From Plasmopara viticola (taxonomy: Eukaryota > Oomycota > Peronosporomycetes > Peronosporales > Peronosporaceae): a stretch of 64,000 nt of DNA. Location: the NCBI GenBank assembly GCA_001695595.3, contig MBPM02000003.1, positions 558,001 through 622,000 on the forward strand, in the 5' to 3' direction. Below, piece by piece: positions 39,168 through 50,566 of this stretch. The notes under the pieces were generated by a model, which worked only from the letters and a program-made list of their open reading frames with translations, was not told the origin of the DNA and ran no database searches. Numbering within the stretch: the first letter of the stretch is position 1; each line of letters opens with the position of its first letter. A program made the translations under genes and the position numbers.

Positions 39168-40800
39168 TTATGCGAGGTCGTCACGAGCTTCAGGAGGTCG
39201 ACGTTGTCTCAACAAACTTTCATTACTGGCGACGCGCTGTTCAGTTGGTGCGCTTACCTGCATTGCTCGTTCCCGTCGGTTATTCCGAAAGTCGGGTAGC
39301 GGACCCGATGTGTCGCTCGAATTCAAAGCCATTTCGTTCGCTTGAACTGCAGATGGAATAGCTGAAGTTCGCAGACTGGTGCTGCTTTCTTTACCATATA
39401 AGTTTAACTTAAACTTTGCGATGATTTCTGTAATCTGAAGCACGATCTATGACAAAACATCTCAGTACCATCATCCACACCAGAATTTGATCATGAACAG
39501 ACCTCGGTCTTTTCGGCAAGAAGTCTCTTTATCTGTCGCTCCTGAGAATAATAGACTACATGCAGAACGTATGGCGCTTCAACACTAATCCAAAACCGTC
39601 CTGGCGACTGCGTTTCTTCCGACGCGAGTTGTTTACTGCGCTCGTATAGATGCAGCATATTCCACCCACCTCGCGGCTTTTCAAGTCCCAACACGCTATT
39701 CTTCGTACTGGTGCGACGGTTGGCCATGTACTGCGCCAAGTAATTATCCAACTCTTGAATGAGCATACGCAATGCTGCTGTCGGTGTCGAGTGGCTCAGA
39801 TGGACTGGAATCACACAACGTCTATCTAACGTCTTGCTTTGGACTGCGATTGCATTTTCCAGCATGATGCTGTTGGGAATGTAGGCCAATCCCTTGTCGT
39901 ATTGACGCAAGGAGAATCCTTGTAGAAACAATCGTTCCACGACGCCTTCGTGGCCTTGAAACGATACGTGGAGACCACTTTTGATCTGCTCGTCTTGCAG
40001 CGACATCAGCCCACCCATAATATTCTTGAGCTATAATCACAATAAATATTGAGCTATGAACAATCAATCCTTGGGTTACATTCCACGGCGTTACGTACCC
40101 AAGAGTGGGCACCAAACACGAACACAAACTCGGCCATGATCACTGCCACTGTGGACACTTGACCCGACTCAAAGTCAGTAAATTGCCCAACTTCATCAAT
40201 AATGCACGTCGAGACTACGGCTGCCACTAGAAACACTTTAATTACCTGCAAACGTCGATCAAGATCAATTGACCAATCCAAAAAGCTACACTCTTCAGAA
40301 CGTACCCCAATGCCCTCCGAAATGATCATAACTCGACTATAATCATCTTCATCTTTTGAGGCGGCTCGGCTCCAGCCTTGAACGCGAACAATCCCCCACG
40401 TAACGTAATTACAAAAGCAGATGACCACCCAGACCAAAGGAGGACCAAGGAGCAGAGTCACGATGCTCTCGAGAGCACCGGATTCCATATTTAACAAGTC
40501 TGCCAGGTCCATTACAAAGGCCGAGAACCAGGCAAGAAGAACGAAGACGACCCACGAAAGAGGTCGCAAAAGCATTTTTTCGAATTCCCACAGCCACGCA
40601 AATAGCGCCGGTAGAATTCGACGAGCCACGCGCAACGAGAAGCGCACTATCTCTACTCGTAAGACGTAGGACGCAACCAGGATGGCCAGACCCAGAAACA
40701 CCCGCCATTGATCATTGGACGACGACTCTGGTTTGTCAATAATGGTCACAAGATGATCTACGATGGTCGCATTAGTGACGCTGCTGGTGCTGTTGCTCAT
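39168..40800 (-). CDS. MscS-type mechanosensitive ion channel (paralogue 2)
   Basis: This is a second MscS-family channel. Exons on the minus strand are 40800-40099, 40030-39503 and 39446-39168, giving 502 aa. Exon 1 carries the transmembrane spans. Exon 2 starts with LKNIMGGLMSLQDEQ, aligning with LKNVATGL in its neighbour at the same intron position, and continues into the beta domain with GHEGVVERLFLQGFSLRQ and IPN (about residues 285-287). The third exon (92 aa, charged and serine-rich) is joined through a GTCTGT donor and TCATAG acceptor; without it the frame would stop shortly after 39503. The start at 40800 is the first ATG. Shared intron position and order indicate an old tandem duplication with one copy inverted. 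Confidence 0.8.
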
Positions 40801-42420
40801 TGATTTTGCCGACACAAGACACTTGGCTTTGTGAATAATTAGTCCTATATATAACTTAGATATATTTATTAGTACACTAATTCCACTTTAGTACATTTTA
40901 AAAGACCTCTCCAGAAACCTCAGTTTTAGGCGCTGAAGTGCAGCACCTGCAACAAAGGCTGTCCCGTGACGTGTCTCACGTAGAGAAAGCTCTGGTAAAG
41001 CCTTTTACTCTTCCGGGGCGGAAAGTCGCTTGGCCATGCCGGTGGATTGCAGAAACGTATGCCTTCGGAAGGTGAACATGATGAGAAGCGCCGGAATCGC
41101 TACGGTAAACTACCCGTTATAAATTTCACCCGCTAGCGCTGTAACGAAGTTTTAAGTTACTGATATCGCTGGCAAAGCAGCCTCGACGTCCGAAAAGTTG
41201 TGGATCCGTTTCCAGACTCACCGATGTTGCGAAAGGCTAACCGAATTCGACATGAGAGTGTTTGGTTTTCTGTTGCAAAGTCCGTTTCTAGGACACCCTT
41301 GTTGATGCGGCACCAAAGTCAAGGACCAATGTTACAGCGGGGCATACGTAGCTACTAAAGCTCAAGGAAAGCGACTGATTCATCTCGATCGCTGCTCGAT
41401 GATACCGTGGTGGTGTTTAAACCCCTGGTAGATGTTGTTAAGAGCTTTTCTTTCTTTATAAAATATTTGACGGAAAAAAGCCACCAAACTGATGTTGTTG
41501 TTTTCCATTAGCTGAATATAATTTAATTTCGCATGCACTGTTTCAGTCTTGATCTCCTCGGCATCGTCAATGTATTGTGCATGCGCAATTAATGATTCAG
41601 CTGATGAAATACAACATCATCAAATTGCTGGCTTTTTTCACTCAGGTGACGCTGTGTTAATACAGCACCAAGTGAAATTTACACTTCTTTGCGGCTTTGA
41701 AGTTGCAAAGCGCTGCTTCAGACATGGATTAAGCCAATTAAGACCAGCTCCCATTGAGCCGCGAGCTGGGGCCAAGAGTGCGTCGAAAGATTCTCTTTGC
41801 GTGTGGTAAGTGGGAAAGATACAGAGCTATACAGCCCACGAAACCGGCAGACGGGCGTACAATATGAATGGGTGCGTTTTTCCATGTGTTTTACTAAGAT
41901 CTAGAGACGCTGCCCGACAAGCTAGAGCTCGGCACGAGGGCGCCGAGAATCAGTCGAGGAATCTGTCACGGTCTTCGGCTAGATGTTTGTTTCACCGCAT
42001 TTGTCTCAACCTTTGAGATCTTTGTCCAAGTTTTTGGAGGCGGCAGTGTTCTAAGCCTGAGTTGCACTTAAGCAAGTCTAGACTTGAAGTTAGATTTGTC
42101 TTGTGGAGCCAGATGTCGTGATTATAATGCTGGAAATTCATCTAGAAGGGCGGTAGAGCAGGTACAAACTATCGCATTATATATTAATCTACAATTACTA
42201 CTCTTTATCGGCCAGGACAATAAAACTAAATAAGAGAGCTGAAACCCGATATATTTTACATGAAAGATAAATAATACTTGTTATAATTTGATTTGCTCGA
42301 ATAAATAGTTCTGTTTACGATGAATTAAGTCAATACGTTGCTCTGAATCTGTAAACCACAGTACCGTCGTCGAATAATTGACATGACCCAATTGTCAGTA
42401 CTGAGACAGTTACATAAAGT
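40801..42420. other. Intergenic region before the second jacalin gene
   Basis: No gene is supported. The stretch 41.55-42.02 kb on the plus strand is fairly open in two adjoining segments separated by a single stop (41807-41809), but it carries no motif I recognise. The 200 bases before 42421 are A+T-rich and should contain the promoter of the jacalin gene; no oomycete initiator motif could be picked out with confidence. Confidence 0.35.
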
Positions 42421-44490
42421 ATGCCACGCCAGACTGTACTCGAGGCCATTGCGTTCTTGACGGCAATCACGGCGTTCGGAGCAGGCAGTACAGTGGCTAC
42501 AGCCACACATACAGCATCAGATGAAGACATTGAGCTCAGCAAAGCGTTTGGTGGTTACCAAGGTGACGCGTTCTCTGACATGGCCAGTATACGACTGGGC
42601 CAAACCATCAATTCCATCACCATTCGCGGGGACGAACGAATCAGTGCCATTTCAATCAACATTGCGACACCAGCTGAAGCAACGTGGGATCATGGTGGAC
42701 CTGATGGGCCAGCAGTGACTTTGGCGCTTGAAAAAGGCGAATACATTCGATTGATGGAGATTCATTGGGGTAGAAAGCAATCTAACTTTCACGTCTTTTA
42801 CCTAAACTTCACGACAAGTACGAATCGTACGGTTGGAATTGGTACCAAGACAAACAAGGCTGCGATTGTACCGGCTTCGCCAGGCTTTGCTCTAAGCGGG
42901 TTCTTTGGGCGTGCGAATGACGAGGTGAATCAACTGGGCGTCATTTGGACACGACGATCAGCCAAAGCGGCAGGACTGCGAGATGTCATGAGAAAGACGT
43001 GGTATGGAAATCAAATTCGCAATTGGGTGGGTCCTGCCGTTGGAAACCCTAAGGATTCCGCGTGTTACAGGAAGACAGTGCCGTATAACACCAGTCTCGT
43101 TTGCCCTTTAGGCTACAAAAAGCACGACGAGGCCGAAGGGACTTGCATTGCCGAATGTCCCTTGTCGTATCCCGTGAGTTGCCTCATCGAGTGCATTCCA
43201 CAAAATGATAATTGTATCATAGAGCTTGCGCAGAAAGGAGTAGCTGTCTTGGCTGCCATTGTGAACGTGGCGACAGCAGGCATTTTTGGTGCGATTATTT
43301 CATTTTACCAATCTCGAAAACGAGAATTTTTCTGCGCGGCCAACATTGTTGGTGTACTCAGGTCCCTGACGTATTACATTCGATTCCGACAGACGACTGC
43401 ACCTCACGGAACGGTCGAAGAACTCTTGGCAGTGGCCTATCAATCGGATGTTGTTCTGGTCGATTTGCCTGTCGCGATATGCCACTGTTTAGGGTACGAA
43501 GTCCCGGCAACCATGGTTTTTTCGGGTATTGTGATGATGATTGTAGAAAATATTGTCAAGCAAGCCATTGTCAATGGTGATCAAATTGTCTTTTCGGCTC
43601 AAAAAGTGTACAATCTTTTGTACAATGCGAGCGCTTTCGACTCTCCTCACTCTAGTGTTGATGAATTGCAGGATTTCATGGATACGAATTCCACGTGCGG
43701 TTATCAGCTCAAGCGTCTTACGGACCACGTGATCATTGCCGTAAATAGCTACCGCATGGAGCACCCCGAAGCAACAATTCACGATATTCGAGTAGAGATT
43801 AGCCAATCGTCCCTCGTACTGCACGACATTCCAGCCGCCACTAATAATTGCATGGACGAGTTGCTATCGTATAAAACCACGCAAGCTGCGTTTGAGACGC
43901 GCGATTTATTGCGCAAGACTTTTGGCGTAATTGTTGATCAACTCGTCGAGTCGGCCATGACGGATAAAGGGCATTTTGTCGCCGAGGCGCAATTTATGCT
44001 AGAGGCGACCAATATTGCACTTACAACATTTGCTGGGTTGGACCCAACGCGAATCGTTTGGCTAGCATCGCAGTTTGTCCAGCCAACGTGTGGCCCCACT
44101 GCTCTCATTGGGGAGATTGATGACGGATCCTTGTACGATGCCCTGGGATTAAAGACGATTGACGAAGCTTTTGTCGGAAGTTACGGGACATGGACGAAAC
44201 GAGGCGACGGGATGGTCAACCTCCTTTTTACGAGCATTGACGTGAAAGATGTCTCGGTTGTCATTTATTCAGGTGGAAAGGCGATTAGTGAAGTGCGCGT
44301 CGAAGCAGAAGGGAAGGCGACATGGAACTCTACTGTCGAGCAGCTGCAAGACAAGACAATGTATTTAGATCGCTGGCGCCCGAATTTGATTGGCTTGCCT
44401 GGAAAAGGAGGTGGATCGCTTAAATTATGGATCCCTAGGGCATCGGAAGGTGGCCACTTGACCTTGCATGTGCGAATAAATGTAGCATAG
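42421..44490 (+). CDS. Large secreted protein with N-terminal jacalin-like lectin domain (paralogue B)
   Basis: Single exon, 689 aa, starting at ATG 42421 with a hydrophobic signal peptide (about 1-27). Domain order is the same as in the minus-strand paralogue at 28897: a jacalin-like domain (SKAFGGYQGDAFSD, HGG, LALEKGEYIRLMEIHW, GFFGRANDEVNQLGVIW), a cysteine cluster (ACYRKTVPY through NDNCIIEL), a hydrophobic segment (VAVLAAIVNVATAGIFGAII), a helical region with the internal repeat VVLVDLPVAICHCL and LVLHDIPAATNNCM, and a beta-rich end. Cysteines of the cluster are conserved between the copies. It ends at TAG 44488, but the frame continues open for 72 codons (separate entry). It is probably exported; glycan binding is inferred. 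Confidence 0.85.
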   Translation: MPRQTVLEAIAFLTAITAFGAGSTVATATHTASDEDIELSKAFGGYQGDAFSDMASIRLGQTINSITIRGDERISAISINIATPAEATWDHGGPDGPAVTLALEKGEYIRLMEIHWGRKQSNFHVFYLNFTTSTNRTVGIGTKTNKAAIVPASPGFALSGFFGRANDEVNQLGVIWTRRSAKAAGLRDVMRKTWYGNQIRNWVGPAVGNPKDSACYRKTVPYNTSLVCPLGYKKHDEAEGTCIAECPLSYPVSCLIECIPQNDNCIIELAQKGVAVLAAIVNVATAGIFGAIISFYQSRKREFFCAANIVGVLRSLTYYIRFRQTTAPHGTVEELLAVAYQSDVVLVDLPVAICHCLGYEVPATMVFSGIVMMIVENIVKQAIVNGDQIVFSAQKVYNLLYNASAFDSPHSSVDELQDFMDTNSTCGYQLKRLTDHVIIAVNSYRMEHPEATIHDIRVEISQSSLVLHDIPAATNNCMDELLSYKTTQAAFETRDLLRKTFGVIVDQLVESAMTDKGHFVAEAQFMLEATNIALTTFAGLDPTRIVWLASQFVQPTCGPTALIGEIDDGSLYDALGLKTIDEAFVGSYGTWTKRGDGMVNLLFTSIDVKDVSVVIYSGGKAISEVRVEAEGKATWNSTVEQLQDKTMYLDRWRPNLIGLPGKGGGSLKLWIPRASEGGHLTLHVRINVA

Positions 44491-44709
44491 CGGATAGAAG
44501 TGTTAAGTTATATTATTTATGCCAACTTACTAGAGCTTGAAGGATTTCGCATCGTGTATTGGAACTACTTTTTTAATGGTTTGATTATCACGGCTGTATG
44601 CATGTTAGGAATCATGCTTGTAGGTCTTATGTCGGTCGTATATTTACATATAAGTTTAGCTCGCACTTTGAAGTGCAAGAGTAATATTAGATCATGGAAC
44701 GAAGACTGA
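44491..44709 (+). other. In-frame open extension after the stop of jacalin gene B, encoding a transmembrane span
   Basis: Directly after the TAG at 44488-44490 the same frame stays open for 72 codons to a TGA at 44707-44709. It encodes a strongly hydrophobic helix (NGLIITAVCMLGIMLVGLM and onward) followed by a basic tail (ARTLKCK). There is no ATG until within the hydrophobic stretch. It may be a readthrough extension that would anchor the lectin in the membrane, the remnant of an ancestral membrane-anchored form cut off by a nonsense mutation, or chance. The paralogue at 28897 has no such extension: its post-stop frame closes after about 21 codons. Confidence 0.45.
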
Positions 44710-46514
44710 TATTCGATGTGTCTGTAAAGACTGGTAGTTTTCTCGCAGCTCTCTCACCTACTTTATGACGGCAAGGCATGCAGTGCAAAAACCGTCGTGT
44801 CGTGTTGGTAGCAAAGTAGGGAATGTTTCGAGAACACTTATGCTGTATATATTCGATGCATTGACATAAAGCTTGCTTAAATAGCGCTTACGACACATAG
44901 CAAGGGTTAGTACTTGACATCGTGTGCAAAGGTACTTGCAGATATGCCTTAAAGCCCGGGGACATCATCAATTGGCAGCGAAAAGTTTACTTCGTTTGTG
45001 CCACTCAATATAATTGGAGTATTGCTTCGCCAGCCAAAAGACCATAACTATTGTCTTCGACAAAACTGTTCGCTACGCAATCTAATTTTTGTAATTTCCT
45101 CTATTTGAATTCAAATAGATGTCTCAGAGATTTTTATTACGAGGTGATGTTATTGTTTTGAAAATCCAGTGCAGCAGCCAGAGAATCAGTCCATAAACAC
45201 AGCATCGCATGGCAAAAACAAGACACTGGTGCAGCCAAGGAAACCCGACATAGAAAATGCTGCCGCACTTTTACGTCAATATTGTATTGTATTACGTTAT
45301 CGCGTTGCCAAGTTATGCACGTGCTAGGCTCAGTCTGGCTAGTCCACGGCATAGAATGGTGTCCGCATACGTCGAGTCTCGTTCGGCGGGCAGTGCAGCC
45401 AGCACCGAGGCCGTGAGGGTCTTCCATTATTTTGTGTATTTCTGACTTGGTAAGAGCCCAGGTGGCGCCCTGGTGCTGGAGACCGTCGCGTCGAGGGTGA
45501 GACTCGTTAGAGACCTGCAGATGCCCGAGAGCACCTGCCCGAAGCGCGCGAGCATTTAAAGGAGGGCGTGAAAATTTACGTCAATAGTCTCGTTTAAAAA
45601 CCCAATATGCATTGCGACAGCGGACAATTTTATTTTATTAACGAGATTTATGTTTCCCGTTTAAAAGCACCACAAAATTCTTCTAGACCCTTTTTTCCAG
45701 CTTAACCATAATTTAATTGTTTGAACCGAAGTTGTACCACGGTTCGATTAAAGCAAACATTAGGCATCTTTTCTACACGACAATGTAATTTTCGACCCTT
45801 GGAAGGATCTCTTTGCGAAATGTAAGGAAAGGCCTGCAAATTGGCTAGATACCAACGGCCTTTCCTAATGCAAAAACAAATCATCTCCATGCTCGCTACA
45901 TCACACTTGCTATCCGTGGATGTCGCGAAACTTGCTTAAATCATTCCTGCCATACCGTCAGGCCTCAGAAACAGAATATGACGAACTTAGTCGCGCGCAC
46001 ATGCTACTTGCAGTGCTACATCCTATGCCTTACTGGCTTCTTTAGAAGTCGAATCATCATGACGTTTTCTGCATCGGACTACCGCTTCATCGCGAGCTTT
46101 GGCGTCGAGTGATTAAGGCCTTAAGTCACACCTTGGAGTGCTTTACAATGTCGCAGCCATAAAAGTATGGCTCACGACAGCGTAGCATTGTAAATTGATG
46201 GCTTGTGTCATATCATTTAGAGCTAAAAGGTCTAATTCATACATGGTTTCAGTTAGTGCGACTGGGAAGATGGCAGGCGTGAGCCAGTTGTGACTTGAAC
46301 GTGAAATAAGGTTTATCGCAACATTAAGTATACGCCCATGTCCGAAGAAAGCCGTGGATTTATAGCCAATTAGAAAAGAGAGCGTGACCACGATGGGACT
46401 GAACCCAAATCCCCGTGACCGACCAGTAGCTCATCAGTTTGCGTTCTGCGCTAGAGGCAACAAGCTCAAAACAAAAAAAAGGATCGACCTCTTAAATTGG
46501 TTGCTACTCTAGCG
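44710..46514. other. Intergenic region without a recognisable gene
   Basis: A minus-strand frame is open at 45137-45427 in a locally G+C-rich block (45.2-45.55 kb), and another lies at 46143-46391. Neither carries a recognisable motif or signal peptide. They may be decayed mobile-element sequence. The promoter of the myosin gene should lie in the last few hundred bases. Confidence 0.35.
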
Positions 46515-49500
46515 ATGCCACTCCCAGGCAAGACAAAAGCTGTTGCAACTTGTGCGACTTCGCTCGAGCCAAGTACCGAGAGCACGATCGAGCTTCGAGT
46601 GGGGGATCTCTATTGGAAGCAGGATGGACCCAATGGCTGGACATTGGGCCAGGTCACTGCTTTTGATTCGACGCATCAAAGCGCATCGTTTGCTCTCATC
46701 GACGAACAGACGGGCGAGCATCTCTGTTGCCAGAACAATCCCGTGCAACCTGTCAAGTTGCACGAGACGCCACTGTTTGCTGCCAATCCATTGTTTCGGT
46801 ACGTCATGTCTTGCACTTGCCATTGGCACATGAATTAAACCTTCATGACGTCTGACAGGACTGCTGCCGACATGACGTCGCTTCGGTACTTGCACGAAGC
46901 GGCGCTGGTCAAGAATCTGTCCGACCGTTTCGACGCCGCGACGCCGTGTCCGTACACTTTTATGGCCAACGTCTTGATTGCCGTGAACCCGTTGCAATCC
47001 TTGCCCGACCCGAACAAACTGCATTTCATGGGACAGGCCTTGGACCAGTGTCCGCCTCATCCGTACAATGTGGCCGAAAACGCCTATCGCCAGCTCTGTG
47101 CGGTCCGGGCCGTGATGGCCAATCAAAGCATCATCATCAGTGGCGAGAGTGGAGCGGGCAAGACCGAGACGTCCAAGATGATTCTCGATTTCCTCACCAT
47201 GCGGGGTGTTCATACGCCCACGCACTCCACGGCGTCGTGGACGTCCGTCTCCGACGATGAAGCAATGGACGCAAGTGTCCCCCTGCCCCCCAATTCGTTG
47301 ACAATGGCTCTGTCGTTTCCCCAATCGAGCAAGCCACAGAAATTGGCCCCCGTGGCCGTTGGCGAGCGCTTGATGGAAACGATCCCCATTCTCGAATCGT
47401 TTGGGAACGCCAAGACGCATCGCAACCACAATTCCAGTCGCTTTGGCAAGTACATGCGGCTGCAATTTGCGACGGACTCGCACGTCCTCACGGGGGCGAG
47501 CATTGACACGTATCTATTGGAAAAGAGCCGCCTCGTGTTTCAACCCGACGGCGAACGGAATTTCCACATTTTCTATGAATTGTTGCATGCGGACGACACG
47601 GCCATGCTGGTCTCGGCCTTGCACTTGACGCCGCAAAGTCCCCACTTGTATTCGTATCTGAATCAATCCAAGTGTACCCAGTCGACGTTGCTTGACGACG
47701 CGGCGAATTTTCGCCACTTGCAAAGTGCCTTGCGATTCATTGGCATTCGTGAAGAGACCCAAGCCGCGATTTTTCGCGTCGTCGCTGGCTTGTTGCACAT
47801 GGGCAACATTCACATTGGGCACGAGGAGACGGACGAGGGCGAAACGGCGTGTATCCACGCGACGGATGAAGCGTCGCAACGCGCCGTGCGTCATGCGTCC
47901 GAGTTGCTCGGGGTCTCGCTCGACCACCTCGTCGAGTGTATCCTTCACAAACGAATCATGACCCATCATGGGGCCCGACGCAACTCGATCTATTACATCA
48001 AACGAGACGTGCGCAACGCCGTGTACGCACGCGACACGATTGCGAAAACCATTTACGAAAGCACGTTTACATGGTTGATGGGGGAATGTGCCGCGGCGCT
48101 GGACTACGATTCGTTTCGCAGCGACGTTGTGCCGTATATTGGGGTGCTCGATATCTTTGGGTTTGAAGACTTTGAACCCAAGAATCGCAATTCGTTTGAG
48201 CAATTGCTGATCAATTATGCCAACGAAACGCTCCAGAGTTTGTTTAATGCGTGTATTTTTCAAGCCGAGCAAGCATTGTACACGAGTGAACACATTTACC
48301 ACGCGACCAACCACTCGCTCTCGTTTCCATTCGCGCTTCCGACTCAGGTCCTTTCAACGACGGAGCAAGCGAATGCCATTGATTTCTTGTCGCAACAAGT
48401 AACGCCCAGTGGCGACGTCGTGGCTTATGCCGACAATCGCGAGTGTTTGAATCTCATTGCCAGTCGCCATGGCGGTCTCTTTGCTACTATTGACAATGTG
48501 TCGCGATTGCCCATGCCGTCGGATCGGAAATTAAACGAACGGCTCCACACGCTCTTTAAACGTCATCCAAACTTCCCCACGCCTCATCCAAAGGATCGAC
48601 GCGACACGTTTCTCATTCGCCACTACGCGGGCACCGTCTCGTACACGATCACGTCGTTCGTTGACAAGAATAACAATATCCTTTCCGATCAATTTGAAGA
48701 ATTAGTAAAGAATTCGACGTCACGGATCTTGCAAGAATTTAGTGATACGTCGCGGCCGCACAACCGCGCACGCTCGGAATCCATTGTCTCGGCGAAATCG
48801 CTCGATCGGTCTCCTCTTGGTGGTGGGACGGCCTTGTCGAAACGATTAAAGGGAGGGAGCACGTCGAATTTCTTCTCGACGCAAATGAAAGGCTTGACGA
48901 CGGAGTTGGAAGGGACGAGCTGCAATTTCGTACGCTGCATCAAACCCAATACCCAGATGGAACCGGGTGTGTTTGACCGATCGTTCGTGGTCGACCAATT
49001 GCGCTGTTCCGGGACCGTGCAAGCGTGCGAAGTCCTTCGCGTGGGGCTCCCAACCCGCATTCTGTACGCTGAAGTCGTCGATGTGTACCGCCACGTCTTG
49101 CCGTCCACGGTGTTCGAACGCTTTGAAGCCAATGATAAACTCTTGACGCAAGCCATTCTATGGGCCTACGCCTTTCCAACAAGTGCCTATCGATTAGGGG
49201 ACACGCGACTGTTCTTTCGTACGGGCAAGATTGATTTACTCGATAGATTACTGACGCCCGCTCCTTGTACGACGGCCCAGCTCGGCCACCACTTGTTGGT
49301 GTACGTCCGAAAGAAACGCTGGATCAGTGCCACGACGGCCATTTTGACGTTCAATCGATGGAAACGCGTGTTTGATCACGTCCGCTACCGACGCCGTGCG
49401 ACGAGCATTCAGTGTATGGTCCGCCAACACCTTGCCCGCAAACGTGTACGTACGTTGGTCGTCCAAGTGCGAATGCACGCGCTGTGGCACCGCATGGCGC

Positions 49501-50462
49501 ACCACGCAGCGATCCTGCACGCGTACCACGACCGTGTTGAGGACAAGACGGTACTGTTGCAGCACCTCTTGCGTCGCGACCCCCTTTCACCTTGGCAGCA
49601 ATGGCTGCTCACGTGGCTCGAACCTCTCCAACGGACTCTTTTCCTGCAAAAGCGCTGGCAAAGGATCAGAGCGCAGTATGTGGCCCAACGGGCGTTTTTG
49701 AACCTTTATAAAAGTGTCCGACGAACACGCAGTGTCCGCTTGCTTCAATCAAGTGTCCGTACAATGCTTGCGCGGACCCGTTTCTTAAAGCTTCAGAAAC
49801 GGGCACGTGCCCGTCGGTGGTGGCACCTGGCGTTTCTAAGACTGCAAATCTATCGCGTGGTTCGGCAACAGTGGCAGCGCATTCACATTGATCACTTGGA
49901 AAAGGACAAGGTGCTGTTTGCCACGACGATGGCCACGGTCACGACGAAACTTCATGAAGCCCAGGAGGACGCCAAGACTGCCAAAGTGCAACTCAAGGAA
50001 GTGCAAGTGGCGTTGGAGACTGTTCAAGTGCAAGCAAAGCAACAGCAAGAGCGCGTGGCGGAACTCGAGGGGGCACTGCAAGCCAAACGACTGGAAGTTG
50101 CCGAATTGCAACGCCAGACCATGGGAAGTACATTGGTCGAGCGTCTTGTTCGCTTCTTCACGTGCAGTGCCGCAATGTCGCCGCCCGCTTCGCCACGTGA
50201 CCTCATTGGCCCGTCGCGCGTGACTCTGTTGCGTCGAGAGACGCAGTCGGCGTCGGAAGAAACGTTTGATCACGGCGACCGGATTGTGTGGGCCACGCCC
50301 TTGAGTGCCACGCTCTTGATTCCACAAGAAGAAGGGCCGAGTGCCTTAAAACGACGCCGGTATGCGCACGCCAAGAGTATAGAGCCTGTGATTGAGTCGG
50401 AAGAGGACGTGGGGGCAAAAGACGCCGACATGTTGTGGGCCTTGTCCCGATACATGTTTTAA
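46515..50462 (+). CDS. Unconventional myosin heavy chain
   Basis: This is an actin-based motor ATPase. Two exons, 46515-46798 and 46859-50462, give 1295 aa. The motor domain shows the P-loop GESGAGKTET (about 190-199), a switch I segment NHNSSRFGKY, switch II DIFGFEDFEP with the NSFEQLLINYANE relay segment (about 525-550), and the actin-binding/SH1 region FVRCIKPN (about 783). After the converter comes at least one IQ-like light-chain site (SIQCMVRQHLARKR, about 943) in a long basic neck. A short coiled coil follows (about 1107-1185), then a unique tail without a recognised cargo domain. A loop of about 55 residues rich in Ser/Pro/Thr is inserted between the P-loop helix and the ESFGNAKT segment (loop 1). 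The start is the first ATG; the neighbour at 50567 is convergent. The class is not assigned; oomycetes have their own myosin classes. Confidence 0.93.
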
Positions 50463-50566
50463 GGAGGGTTCAATGGTATCCGTGTACATTAAAGAGAGTA
50501 TAATAAACTAAAGGGAGGTATCAAGTCTTACAGTTGTTAACGGGTACATCGCCTTCTTTCAACTCT

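Noticed and set aside
46509..47483. A 324-codon open frame on the minus strand opposite the myosin motor domain
   Set aside because: Antisense shadow of strongly conserved myosin codons in G+C-rich DNA. It crosses the myosin intron and has no recognisable motif.
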